A stretch of DNA of 64,000 bases from Dyella terrae (GCF_022394535.1 NZ_CP089414.1:4774001-4838000); one strand, 5' to 3'; shown: positions 18,794 through 27,869, counted from the first letter of the stretch. The notes: generated by a model from the sequence alone, not told the origin. Made by a program: numbers and translations.

Positions 18794-19419
18794 CGCCATT
18801 CCTCCAGTTGGTCGCGCAAACGTTGCAACGCGCGCGACAGATGTGTTTTTACACTCCCTTCCGAACAACCCATGGCCTGCGCGGTCTCCGCCACGTCCAG
18901 GCCTTCCAGCACCCGCAACATGAAAGCTTCGCGTTGGCGCTGGGGCAGCAGCTTTACGGCCGCGGCCATGTCTGCGTACGACTGTGAATCGGTCAAGCGT
19001 TCCAGGGGCCCCGGACCGGTGTCGGCGGGTTCCCAGGCAGGGAGGTCCTCACCGTCATCGTCCCGCCCGCCCAGCCAACCCACCATGATCGAGCGCACCT
19101 TGCGGCGGCGCTGCAGATCCACGATGCGCCGGCGCAGGATGCCCCAGAACAGGGGCGTCCATTCCTGCGGCGGCTTGTCGCTGTAATGCTTGACGAGCCG
19201 GAGCATGGCGTCCTGGACGGCATCCAGCGCGTCTTCGCGGTGACCCAGGTTCAACTCGGCCATGCGGAAGGCGCGACGTTCCACCTGGGCCAGGAAGGTA
19301 TTCATGGACCTGGGGACCGCCCGGACGTCTTCGAGCAGCAGATCGCCTTCTAGGGTGGAGACAGCGGCGTTCATGCCGTCATCATCCGGTTCGTCGGATC
19401 GGCCATCCTGAGACTCCAT
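18790..19419 (-). CDS. ECF-type RNA polymerase sigma factor
   Basis: 209 aa from the start at 19419, which has AAGGA nine bases upstream; later in-frame ATGs at 19374 and 19305 are possible. Region 2 is visible in LGHREDALDAVQDAMLRLVK and WTPLFWGILRRRIVDLQRRR. Region 4 is LLPQRQREAFMLRVLEGL with the helix-turn-helix DVAETAQAMGCSEGSVKTHL. A linker of about 35 residues (WLGGRDDDGEDLPAWEP) separates them. It heads a three-gene minus-strand unit. Target genes are unknown. Confidence 0.92.
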   Translation of the reverse strand: MESQDGRSDEPDDDGMNAAVSTLEGDLLLEDVRAVPRSMNTFLAQVERRAFRMAELNLGHREDALDAVQDAMLRLVKHYSDKPPQEWTPLFWGILRRRIVDLQRRRKVRSIMVGWLGGRDDDGEDLPAWEPADTGPGPLERLTDSQSYADMAAAVKLLPQRQREAFMLRVLEGLDVAETAQAMGCSEGSVKTHLSRALQRLRDQLEEWR

Positions 19420-19512
19420 CGGTACGTCCTTGCTTATCAACGTCCGAGGCTCGCACGCGTTGACCCGCAACCGTATGATGCGGTGGCATCTGTGTGCTGG
19501 CGGGGAGGGGTC

Positions 19513-19819
19513 ATGATCGACGGTTTCCTAGCGCTTTACATCTTTATGTTGGCCGCGTTCACGGGGTACGAGATCATCGCCCGGGTACCGGTGATACTCC
19601 ATACACCGTTGATGTCTGGCTCGAACTTCATCCACGGCATTGTGCTGGTCGGCGCCATGATAGCGCTCAGGGCATGCCCAGACTCCTTTCGAAATGGTTA
19701 TCGGGTTCATCGGCGTACTGCTGGGTGCGGGCAATGCCGCCGGCGGCTACGTGGTGACTGAGCGGATGCTGGAGATGTTCAAGGCCAGCAAGCCCAATCC
19801 TGGCAAGGAGCTCAAGTAA
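19513..19819 (+). CDS. pntAB: NAD(P) transhydrogenase subunit alpha part 2, apparent frameshift
   Basis: Membrane part of the alpha subunit. The first frame gives MIDGFLALYIFMLAAFTGYE..., through HGIVLVGAMIAL. After about 19668 the conserved continuation (GHAQTPFEMVIGFIGVLLG, then GYVVTERMLEMFK) is found one base later. The gene spans 307 bases, one over a multiple of three; dropping the A at 19669 restores a 101-aa protein ending directly at pntB (TAATG overlap). Three hydrophobic helices are then complete. An artefactual insertion is likely because pntB is intact. Confidence 0.85.
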
Positions 19820-21249
19820 TGGCCTGGCTGCCGGATGTGATCAAGGCCTGTTACTTCCTCGCTGCCCTTCTGTTCATTCTCGGTCTCAAGCGCATGAGCT
19901 CTCCGCGTTCAGCGCGGGGCGGCATCGTATGGGCGGGCGTGGGCATGCTGGTGGCGGTGCTGGCCACCTTTGCCCTGCCGGACATGCACAACCGGGGGCT
20001 GATCCTGGCGGCGGTGCTGATCGGCGTGACCGCCGCCTGGTGGTCCGGTCGACGGGTCGCCATGACGGCGATGCCCCAGATGGTGGCGCTCTACAACGGT
20101 ATGGGCGGCGGCGCGGCGGCGGCCATCGGCGCGGCGGAGCTGTTCAGCTACGCGGGCAAGACGGTCACCTTGCTGGATGGAGGCCAGTTCACCGCCAATG
20201 GCGTTGATACCCCCGGCACGGCGCAATTGGCACTGGCTGTGCTGGGCGCGCTGATTGGCTCGGTCAGCTTCTCCGGCTCACTGATCGCCTTTGCCAAGCT
20301 GCAGGGCTGGTTGGACAAGCGTTTCGTGTTCCCCGGCCAGCGGGTGGTGAACCTGTTGGTACTGGCTGGCGCGGTGGTGCTGGGCGCGATGATCGCCAGC
20401 GGGCAACTGACCATGCCCCTGATCGTCACCTTCTTCGTGCTGGCTCTGCTGTTTGGCTTGATGATGACCTTGCCCATCGGCGGCGCGGATATGCCGGTGG
20501 TGATTTCCCTCTACAACGCTTTTACGGGTTTGGCGGTGGCATTCGAGGGCTTCGTGCTGCAGAACGAGGCGATGATCATCGCCGGTACCGTGGTGGGCGC
20601 CGCCGGCACCCTGCTCACGCAGCTGATGGCCAAGGCGATGAATCGCTCGATCGGCAATGTGCTGTTCGGTAGTTTCGGCGCCAGTGGCGCGGCTGCGCAG
20701 GACATTGCGGGCGCCCAGAAGCCGATCGAAGCCAGCGATGCGGCGGTGATGATGGCCTACGCCGAACGCGTGGTGATCGTGCCCGGCTACGGCATGGCCG
20801 TGGCGCAGGCGCAGCACAAGGTGTGGGAGTTCGCCAAGCTGCTGATCGAGCGCGGGGTGAAGGTGAAGTTCGCCATCCACCCGGTAGCGGGGCGTATGCC
20901 AGGGCACATGAACGTGTTGCTGGCAGAAGCGGGCGTGCCCTACGACCTGATTGCCGACATGGACGACATCAACCCCGAGTTCCCCAATACGGACGTGGTG
21001 TTGGTGATCGGTGCCAACGATGTGGTCAATCCGCTGGCCAAGACCGATCCCGCGTCGCCCATTTACGGCATGCCTATTCTCGATGTGTCGGCCGCCAGGC
21101 AGGTGATCGTGGTCAAGCGTGGCAAGGGCACAGGTTTCGCCGGTATCGAAAACGCCCTGTTCTACGCCGATAACGCACGCATGCTGTACGGCGACGGCCA
21201 AGCAGCGGCCGGCCAGCTGGTGGCCGAGCTCAAGACCGTGGAGAGTTAG
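19819..21249 (+). CDS. pntB: NAD(P) transhydrogenase subunit beta
   Basis: NADP(H)-binding, proton-translocating subunit (476 aa). Eight to nine membrane helices fill the first 270 residues. The NADP-binding domain III follows with IVPGYGMAVAQAQHKVWEFA and IHPVAGRMPGHMNVLLAEAG. Later come DVVLVIGANDVVNP, YGMPILDV and VIVVKRGKGTGFAGI, all hallmark segments. It overlaps pntAB by one base. The product uses the proton gradient to reduce NADP with NADH. Confidence 0.97.
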   Translation: MAWLPDVIKACYFLAALLFILGLKRMSSPRSARGGIVWAGVGMLVAVLATFALPDMHNRGLILAAVLIGVTAAWWSGRRVAMTAMPQMVALYNGMGGGAAAAIGAAELFSYAGKTVTLLDGGQFTANGVDTPGTAQLALAVLGALIGSVSFSGSLIAFAKLQGWLDKRFVFPGQRVVNLLVLAGAVVLGAMIASGQLTMPLIVTFFVLALLFGLMMTLPIGGADMPVVISLYNAFTGLAVAFEGFVLQNEAMIIAGTVVGAAGTLLTQLMAKAMNRSIGNVLFGSFGASGAAAQDIAGAQKPIEASDAAVMMAYAERVVIVPGYGMAVAQAQHKVWEFAKLLIERGVKVKFAIHPVAGRMPGHMNVLLAEAGVPYDLIADMDDINPEFPNTDVVLVIGANDVVNPLAKTDPASPIYGMPILDVSAARQVIVVKRGKGTGFAGIENALFYADNARMLYGDGQAAAGQLVAELKTVES

Positions 21250-21308
21250 TGGATTGATGCCGACGTGAAAGTCCTTGCGCGGCTGGACGGTCGCAGGCTC
21301 GGAACGTC

Positions 21309-21599
21309 TCAGCCTGCGTCGACCACAAACATGCGTGCTTCCTGCGCCGCGTCGCGCTCAACCTTGATAGGCGCGTACTCCGGCGACTGATAAAACGCCA
21401 GCGCGTCGGCCAGGGTCGCGAACTCGAAGATGCCCGCCATGGGCAATGGCGCCACATCGCCTTCCAGAATCTGGGCCACCGGCCCGAAATGCAGGATACG
21501 GCCGCCCGCTGCCTGTAGCGCCGCCTGAAAGAGCGGCGCCAATGCGGCTTGCCTGGCTGGGTCTTTTATACGCAGATTGACGTGGACATAGGCCGGCAT
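21309..21599 (-). CDS. DUF1330-like small protein
   Basis: 96 aa, the usual size of the DUF1330 / dimeric alpha-beta barrel family. It begins MPAYVHVNLRIKDPARQAAL and ends with YQSPEYAPIKVERDAAQEAR, a characteristic C-terminal segment. The start at 21599 has GGGGAG upstream. It is divergent from a MarR-type gene with a palindrome between them, so it is likely controlled by that regulator. Biochemical function is unknown. Confidence 0.9.
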   Translation of the reverse strand: MPAYVHVNLRIKDPARQAALAPLFQAALQAAGGRILHFGPVAQILEGDVAPLPMAGIFEFATLADALAFYQSPEYAPIKVERDAAQEARMFVVDAG

Positions 21600-21612
21600 G
21601 GTGCTACTCCCC

Positions 21613-21635
21613 AATAATGATGCATATACATTATT
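21613..21635. promoter_or_regulatory. Candidate MarR operator
   Basis: AATAATG (21613-21619) and CATTATT (21629-21635) form a perfect 7-base inverted repeat around a 9-base AT-rich spacer. It sits in the 66-base divergent region between the DUF1330 and MarR-type genes. Size and AT-rich dyad symmetry fit MarR-family operators. Binding is inferred. Confidence 0.65.
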
Positions 21636-21665
21636 ATGCGAGTTGGAGTTAGTCGAGACCTGCAA

Positions 21666-22151
21666 ATGACAGAGGCTTCCGATCTCTATCGCCGCGTTGA
21701 AACGGAGTGCCCAGCCTTCCAGGCCCGGGTCACCGCGCGGGCGCTCACGCGCTACTACAACGCCTGCTTTCGACCCGTGGGCATCACCGCAGAGCAATTC
21801 AGTCTTCTCGTCGGGATTGGCGGCAGCCATGAGCCAACGCTCGCTGAGCTGGCGGCTCGGGCAGGGGTAGACGCCACCACGCTTAGCCGCAGCGTGAAGA
21901 GTCTTGAGCAGAGAAATCTCGTGCGCAGCCACGGCGGGCAGGGCCGAGCCGGCAAACGCCTGATACTTACGGACGAAGGGCGCCGACTGATGGACGACTC
22001 CATGGGCATCTGGGAGCGCGCCCGGGGCCAGTTGGCTGAGGCGCTCGGCGAGGAGGCTTCGCGTGTAGCGGGGAGTGTCATGTCCCAGCTTGCAGTTGCT
22101 GCGCAGGCTGCGGTCTCGGCCATCTCACCAACCGATTCCTCAGATGCCTAG
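21666..22151 (+). CDS. MarR-family transcriptional regulator
   Basis: 161 aa from ATG 21666; an in-frame ATG at 21636 directly abuts the palindrome and is less likely. The winged helix is visible as PTLAELAARAGVDATTLSRS (recognition helix), VKSLEQRNLVRS, then the wing GGQGRAGKRLILTDEGRRL. Flanking helices at both ends would form the dimer interface. Divergent orientation to the DUF1330 gene suggests autoregulation and control of that neighbour. Effector unknown. Confidence 0.9.
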   Translation: MTEASDLYRRVETECPAFQARVTARALTRYYNACFRPVGITAEQFSLLVGIGGSHEPTLAELAARAGVDATTLSRSVKSLEQRNLVRSHGGQGRAGKRLILTDEGRRLMDDSMGIWERARGQLAEALGEEASRVAGSVMSQLAVAAQAAVSAISPTDSSDA

Positions 22152-22234
22152 CTCGGGATCTCGGCTATCCGTCTTAGCGCAGCGGAGTACCGCGCATGGG
22201 TACCGCTCGTTCGATTTAATCCGCTAGCAGGGGA

Positions 22235-22675
22235 TCAGCCGCCAGCTTTCGGCCGGCGGCCCGTGCGCAGGGCAGCGATGGCCGCGAAGCTGATGCCGAC
22301 GATGAACCAGACCTCGTCCATGGGCGAGAGGCTCAGCTTGGCGAGTTGAAGCAGCAGCGGCAATCCGGCGGTGCGTATGGAGTCGACCAGCCCCAGGCCC
22401 ATCAAGCCGGAAATGCGCGCGGCGGCCATCAACAGGTTGACGTAAAGCACCGCAGTTAACGTGGCGACGACGGCGAGAGCGGCGGCCTGGCGGTCTGCCG
22501 AGCGCACCCAGTTCCGTACCGCCTTGCCCAGCAACCAACCTACCGGCAACGCGAGCCAGGGCAGAGCATGCTGGGAATAGAGCGTGGGAACCATCCACAC
22601 CGCGCCAGCGGCCAGTCCCAGCATCAAGGTGCTCACCAGGGCGAACAGCAGCGAGAAGATGGCCCGGATCTTCAT
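22235..22675 (-). CDS. Membrane protein of unknown function
   Basis: 146 aa with about four hydrophobic segments (MKIRAIFSLLFALVSTLMLG at the start, then WLALPVGWLLGK, ALAVVATLTAVLYVNLLMAA and MDEVWFIVGISFAAIAALR). The start at 22675 begins the first helix; upstream in-frame sequence is not protein-like. It is divergent from sufT. Family not recognised. Confidence 0.75.
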   Translation of the reverse strand: MKIRAIFSLLFALVSTLMLGLAAGAVWMVPTLYSQHALPWLALPVGWLLGKAVRNWVRSADRQAAALAVVATLTAVLYVNLLMAAARISGLMGLGLVDSIRTAGLPLLLQLAKLSLSPMDEVWFIVGISFAAIAALRTGRRPKAGG

Positions 22676-22912
22676 GAATGGCGAGCGGTGGACTGGATGA
22701 AGGACACGGTTGTTCCCGAGCGTAAAACTCTGATGATACCGCGCCGGACGGGCTCGCTGCCCCGGGCCTGAAGCGGCAGGGAGGTGGGATATCCCTTGAG
22801 ATTGGCCGTGTCCGACCTGATGTGAACGGGCAAGACCGGTCGTCAACCGGCATAATAGTTAGCTTGGCGTGGCGGCTTGCCGCGCACATCGACGAGATTC
22901 AGCAGGATCGGC

Positions 22913-23470
22913 ATGAGCGGTTTCAGTCTTAGCAGCGAACCTTTCACTCTGGAGCGTGACTGTCAGGCAGTCATGGTGCCGCAGGGCGAAGTGGTGAGCC
23001 TGCCCGCCGGCCAGATCGGCTACATCACCCAGGCGCTGGGCGGCAGCTTCACCGTGTATGTGGAAGGCAACCTGTTCCGCATCGCCGGCAATGATGCCGA
23101 CGCGCTGGGCAAGGAGCCGCCGCCGGCCATCGAACTGGCCAGTGATGCCACGGATGCCGACGTCGAGGCCTTGGTGTGGCAGCAACTGCGCACGGTGTTC
23201 GATCCGGAAATCCCGATCAACGTGGTCGAGCTGGGCTTGGTCTACGACGTGAGCATCGAGCATCCCGCGCCGGACCAGCGCAAGGTCTACGTGAAGATGA
23301 CGCTGACTGCGCCCGGCTGCGGCATGGGCGACATCCTCGTGGATGACGTGCGTACCAAGCTCGAGCTCATTCCCACCGTGACCGAGGCGGACGTGGACCT
23401 GGTGTTCGATCCGCCGTGGAACCACTCCATGATGTCGGACGCGGCCAAGCTCGAAACCGGCATGCTTTGA
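22913..23470 (+). CDS. sufT: Putative Fe-S cluster assembly protein SufT
   Basis: 185 aa. An N-terminal domain of about 80 aa precedes a MIP18/DUF59 domain (VWQQLRTVFDPEIPINVVEL, LVYDVSIEH). The conserved cysteine segment is TLTAPGCGMGDILVDDVR, followed by VDLVFDPPWNHSMMSDAAK, as in SufT. AGGA lies upstream of the ATG at 22913. It stands apart from a suf operon here. It probably helps Fe-S maturation of client proteins. Confidence 0.93.
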   Translation: MSGFSLSSEPFTLERDCQAVMVPQGEVVSLPAGQIGYITQALGGSFTVYVEGNLFRIAGNDADALGKEPPPAIELASDATDADVEALVWQQLRTVFDPEIPINVVELGLVYDVSIEHPAPDQRKVYVKMTLTAPGCGMGDILVDDVRTKLELIPTVTEADVDLVFDPPWNHSMMSDAAKLETGML

Positions 23471-23539
23471 GATCGCCGGGCGTGTCGCCGCACGCCTACA
23501 CGGCTGATTCAGATCAATACTTCCCGTTCGCTTGAACGT

Positions 23540-23559
23540 CAGGCTGCATACGCAGCCTG
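23540..23559 (+). terminator. Hairpin after sufT, weak terminator candidate
   Basis: CAGGCTGC (23540-23547) pairs with GCAGCCTG (23552-23559) around ATAC. Only a short T-rich tail (TTTCG) follows, so termination would be weak. It sits between sufT and the DUF465 gene. Confidence 0.4.
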
Positions 23560-23581
23560 TTTCGTCTCAAGGAGCCAAGGA

Positions 23582-23799
23582 ATGTTTCCCGAACATCGTG
23601 ATCTCATCACCGCCCTCAAGGGGCGCGATCCGCATTTTCCCGCCTGTTCCAGCGTCACAACGAGCTGGATCAGGTGATCAAGAACATGGAAACCGGGTCC
23701 GCGCCGGCCGGTGACATGGCGATCGAGCAGATGAAGAAAGAGAAGCTGCTCCTGAAGGATCAGATCTACGTGATCCTGCGCAAAGCCTCCGTAGCTTGA
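23582..23799 (+). CDS. DUF465 (YdcH-like) small protein, apparent frameshift
   Basis: Starting at the ATG after a strong AAGGA, the frame reads MFPEHRDLITALKGRDPHF and then breaks at TTTTCCC (23634-23640). The next frame continues RLFQRHNELDQVIKNMETG and KKEKLLLKDQIYVILR to a stop at 23799. Together these are a complete DUF465 coiled-coil protein of about 72 aa. The span of 218 bases is one short of a multiple of three, so one base is missing at the homopolymer junction. Function of the family is unknown. A consensus error is likelier than a real mutation. Confidence 0.8.
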
Positions 23800-24084
23800 C
23801 GCCGCTCCTGCCGCTCCTGCCGCACTGATCAGCGCGGTTATCCATGAACAATGGAAACTAGTTCGCATGGCGAAGCAACGAGCCGGGCGTGCACTTCTGT
23901 CGCCGTGTGGTACGGGAGCGAGCGCACTCTACGGCTGAGGTCGTAGATGTTCTCCCGTCCGACCATGCCTGCGTCGGGCGACGCACGCTTCGGTCCTGGC
24001 TGGCGCGAGCCAATTTGGATGTGTCTCTGGTCGCCCGTATTTCGGCAAGTTATTGTGTCCCTACCGCTTCCATAGACGCATCAC
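23800..24084. other. Intergenic stretch without recognised gene
   Basis: About 285 bases follow the DUF465 gene. The first bases contain a short direct repeat of CCGCTCCTG. No frame with coding character, tRNA or clear terminator was seen. It may carry the promoter of the exported protein gene that starts at 24085. Confidence 0.5.
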
Positions 24085-24453
24085 ATGAATGTTCGAATGT
24101 TCTGTTTGTTGATGGCTATAGCGCCTATAGGCCTATCCGAAGTCATGGCTGCGGGTGCATCGCCGACCACTGTGAAAGAGGCGTCGGGATTGCTGGTGGA
24201 TGGCGGTGGTATTGACGACAGGTTTGTCATCGTACGCACGCTCGATGGTCGAGAGATACGGGCCTATTGCGTGGCCCGATGTGGTGATTGGTTTGCCGAC
24301 ACCGATCCGGACAGAACGGTTCTGAAAAAAGAGCTCGTCGGTCGCAAAGTGAATTTGCGCTACACCCAAGAAGCTTCGGCTGGGCGTATCGCGGGTCCTG
24401 CCGACGACGAGATGCTCGATTTCGTGCAGGAAGTTCGCTTTCTCCCGAAGTAG
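24085..24453 (+). CDS. Small exported protein of unknown function
   Basis: 122 aa with a signal-peptide-like N-terminus (MFCLLMAIAPIGLSEVMAAG), then a mature domain of about 95 aa containing YCVARCGDWF with two close cysteines and VLKKELVGRKVNLRYTQE. The pattern suggests an OB-like beta-rich domain, but no family is recognised. No clear ribosome-binding site precedes the ATG, so the exact start is uncertain. GC content is lower than the neighbours. Confidence 0.6.
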   Translation: MNVRMFCLLMAIAPIGLSEVMAAGASPTTVKEASGLLVDGGGIDDRFVIVRTLDGREIRAYCVARCGDWFADTDPDRTVLKKELVGRKVNLRYTQEASAGRIAGPADDEMLDFVQEVRFLPK

Positions 24454-24965
24454 GTCGCGGCTATTTGCTTGTGCAGTCATGGACTGATCACAGGAGAGCG
24501 GCCGACGCTTGGTCGCGTCCTTGCCGTGCGCGGATTTCGCGGCGCAACGCGTAGGAAATTCAACTGAAGTTCATCTTTGTGCAGCTTCCGTAAGCCAGCG
24601 TTTCGGAAGCGTGCGCAATATCTTTCGCGTGTTTCCTCGCGATCCGGTTACACGTGCCGTTGCAGGTTGCCTCGTTGAGATCGAGATAACTCGCGCTACG
24701 GCGTGGTTGGCGAGGCAACTTTCAATACTGCGATGAGCATCACCACTTTCAGCAACATGCTGAAAGTTAGCAAGTATTCGATTGACCTCACTGAGCGTAG
24801 GTCTCGTGAAAGCAAGCGCAAGAATTGACGTTTTTGCCTGTATTTCGCATGTATTTGCTGCTTTCGAGGCGTTTCATACGCCGCGCTGATTTCATTGACG
24901 CTTCGAATTTTCTTGATTAGCGTCAATTAATCCGTGAGCGGGAGGGTTGACGGATGGTCCTTTGG
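24454..24965. other. AT-richer noncoding region upstream of the S53 protease gene
   Basis: No credible gene. TTGAC occurs on the plus strand at 24783, 24826, 24895 and 24947. The inverted pair ATTGACGC (24894-24901) / GCGTCAAT (24920-24927) spans a possible -35 TTGACG and weak -10 TAGCGT (24918). This may be the promoter/operator of the long leader that follows. Confidence 0.4.
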
Positions 24966-25148
24966 CGACGCGGGCACCGACATTCGTCCGGTGTGCGTCG
25001 TTTAGCGAGTCTGTGTTCGGGCATGCCGTTCCATGGAGTGGCAGGGGGAAAGCAAGTCCGGACGCCTATCGGATCGCAACACAGTCACCAGACCTGATGC
25101 CGCGCGAGCGGCGCATTTTTTATGTGGTGCTACGCACCGCATCGGGTC
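24966..25148 (+). promoter_or_regulatory. Structured 5' leader with possible terminator/antiterminator switch
   Basis: A stem at 24966-25000 (CGACGC with GCGTCG, then CACCG with CGGTG) is followed by a closing helix CTGTGTT (25011-25017) with AACACAG (25078-25084). An intrinsic-terminator-like stem uses 25098-25103 with 25108-25113 and is followed by T6 (25116-25121). Alternatively GACCTGATGC (25091-25100) pairs over ten positions with GCATCGGGTC (25139-25148), stacking on the hairpin GGTGC-TAC-GCACC. The two structures share 25098-25100 and exclude each other. The S53 start codon is 33 bases further on. No known riboswitch class was recognised. Confidence 0.45.
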
Positions 25149-25181
25149 GATTCGTCCTCAAAAAACGTCAAGGAGAAAAGA

Positions 25182-27844
25182 ATGACTGTTCGTATCGATT
25201 TGCGGGGAAAAGCGTTTCGCAAGGCACTGCTGCCGCTGGCGATGTCGTTCGCCATGGCAGGTTCGCTGCACGCGACCACCAATGACGGTTGGGTCGGCGT
25301 GCGTACGCAGGCAGCCATGACGCGCAATGCAGCGCCTGGCACGGCAGCAACTGCAGCCGTCGCGACCAACAACAGCTGGACACTGAGCATGCACGGCTCG
25401 CCGAAGGTTGATGCCGCCACGGTGTCGCCGCTGGAGGCAAGCAAGCCGATGCACGTGGCGCTCAGCCTCAACATGCGCAACGTGAATGAGCTGGAAACTT
25501 TTCTGCATGCGGTGAACGATCCTGCCAGCCCGCAGTTCCACCATTTCCTGACGCCGGCGCAGTTCAAAGCACGCTTTGCGCCGAGCGACGCCCAAGTGGC
25601 ACAGGTGGTTGCGCACCTGAGCCAGTCCGGTTTCAGCAACGTACGTGTGTCGCCCAACAACATGCTCGTCGAAGCGGACGGCAACGCGAACTCGGTGAAC
25701 GCGGCATTCCGCACCACCATGCGCACGTTCAAGTTCGGTGGTAAGCAGCGCATCGCGAACGATGCGGCGGTACAAGTGCCGCAGGCGCTGGGCGGCATCG
25801 TCGATTCGGTACTCGGCCTGCAGAACCTCAACGTGCCGCACACCATGCACCACATCGTGGGACCGGTGCATGCGGGTACGAACAGTGTGGGTATCCAGGC
25901 CACGGGTACGCAGACCTCGCACAGCCCGACGGATTTCCCCAAGGTCTATGACGCAGGCAGCACGCCGACGGCATCCAATACCAAGGTCGGCATCATCACC
26001 TGGGGTGACCTGACCCAGACCATCACCGACCTCAACACCTTCACCAGCGGCGCCGGCATGAGCACGGTGAACACGCAGGTGGTGAAGACTGGCACCAGTG
26101 CTTACGCAGACGATCCGAACGGTGACGGCGAATGGAATCTGGACAGCCAGACCATCACCGGTACTTCGGGTGGTGTGAACACGCTGATCTTCTACACGGC
26201 ACCCAACTGCGACGCGAACGACAGCTGCCTGACCGACGCTGCTATCACCGCCTCGTACAACCGCGCGGTGACCGACAACATCGCCAAGGTCATCAACGTC
26301 TCGCTGGGCGAGGACGAGTCCGCGGCCAACAGTTCGGGCACACAGGCGGCCGACGACAAGATCTTCGCGCAGGCCGTGGCGCAGGGTCAGACGTTCTCCA
26401 TCGCTTCGGGCGATGCGGGCGTGTACCAGTGGTCCAGCGATCCGACCGAAGGTGCGCCGGGCTATGTGGCCAACTCGTCGGGCACGGTGGAAATCTCTCT
26501 GAGCCATTACTCGGTCAGCGAGCCGGCCAGTTCGCCGAACGTGGTGGCGGTGGGCGGCACCACGCTCAGCACCAGCGGCACCACTTGGGCGGGGAAACGG
26601 TGTGGAACGAAGGCCTTGCGGCTGTCGATTCCACCAATGGGGACAACAACGAGCGCCTGTGGGCCACCGGCGGCGGCGTGAGCCTGTTCGAGTCGGCGCC
26701 GGCCTGGCAGACCACGGCACTGGGTTCCTCGGTGACCATGCGTCAGGTGCCCGACCTTGCATTCGACGCCGCGCAGTCGACCGGTGCGAACATCGTGATT
26801 CAAGGGCAGACCTACCAGATCGGCGGCACCAGCCTGGCCTCGCCGATCTTCGTCGGCATCTGGGCGCGCATTCTCTCGGCCAACAACAACACGTTGGGCC
26901 TGCCGACGCAGAACATGTACGCGCACTTCCCGAGCGACGCCTCGCCGCTGCATGACGTCACCTCGGGCAACAACGGCTACAACGGTTACGGCTACACGGC
27001 CAAGGCGGGCTTCGACAACACCACTGGCTGGGGTTCGCTCGACATCGCGAAGTTCAGCAGCTACGTGACGCAGTACTGGGGCGGCACGACGGGTGGCGGT
27101 GGCACGGGTGGCACGCCGACGGCTAACTTCAGCGTTGTCACCAGCGGTCTGACTGCCAACTTCACCGACAGCTCGACGGATTCGGGTGGCAGCATCACCG
27201 GTTATTCGTGGACCTTCGGCGACAACGGCACCGCGACAACGGCCAGCCCGAGCCACACCTATGCAGCGGCCGGCACGTACAACGTGACCGAAACGGTGAC
27301 GGACGGCGCAAGCGGCAAGACCTCGAGCAAGACCTCATCCGTCACGGTGTCGGGTGGTAGCACGCCCTCGCAGATCATTGTGAACCCGGGCTTCGAGACT
27401 GGCACCGCCAGCCCGTGGTCGATGAGCTCCGGCACGCTGTGCAGCAACAGCACCTGCAGTGGCGAGACGGCGCACAGCGGCACCTGGTTCGCATGGCTGG
27501 ACGGCTATGGCAGCACGCACACCGATACGGTGTCGCAGAAGGTGGCCATTCCCAGCGGCAAGACCTCGGCCAAGCTGACCTTCTACCTGCACGTCGATAC
27601 TGCCGAGACCAGCACCACCACGGCGTACGACAAGCTGAGCGTGCAGGTGCTCAACAGCAGCGGCACTGTGCTGAAGACGCTGGCGACGTACTCGAACCTC
27701 AACGCGGCCTCGGGCTACTCGCAGGCCAGCTTCGACCTGAGCGCGTATATCGGCCAGACCGTGACGCTGAAGTTCACGGGTTCCGAGGATGCCTCGTTGC
27801 AGACCTCGTTCGTGCTCGACGACGTCAACCTGACCGTGCAGTAA
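25182..27844 (+). CDS. Secreted S53 (sedolisin/xanthomonalisin-like) peptidase with PKD domain, apparent frameshift
   Basis: Secreted acid-acting serine-carboxyl protease, about 887 aa after repair. A strong AAGGAG precedes ATG 25182. Order: signal peptide; pro-kumamolisin activation domain (about 85-200); catalytic domain with E317/D321 (GEWNLDSQ), D411 (SGDAGVYQW) and Ser about 551 (IGGTSLASP). A calcium-site-like [11 protein letters not shown], a PKD domain (about 646-725; [10 protein letters not shown]) and a C-terminal beta domain follow. The frame breaks at GCGGGGAAA near 26590: one reading ends TTWAGKRC, whereas [18 protein letters not shown] continues in the next frame. The 2663-base span lacks one base, probably a G in the run. 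Confidence 0.9.
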
Positions 27845-27869
27845 TCGCCATTCGCGTGGCATGAAAAGC

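Noticed and set aside
20278..21201. Minus-strand frame opposite pntB
   Set aside because: Histidine-rich antisense translation of pntB with no homology features.
24696..24926. 76-codon minus-strand frame in the region before the S53 gene
   Set aside because: No ribosome-binding site or domain seen and the region looks regulatory; too weak to call a gene.
25011..25084. Known riboswitch (cobalamin, c-di-GMP, SAH or fluoride class) in the S53 leader
   Set aside because: None of the conserved core sequences of these classes could be matched, so only an unclassified leader is reported.
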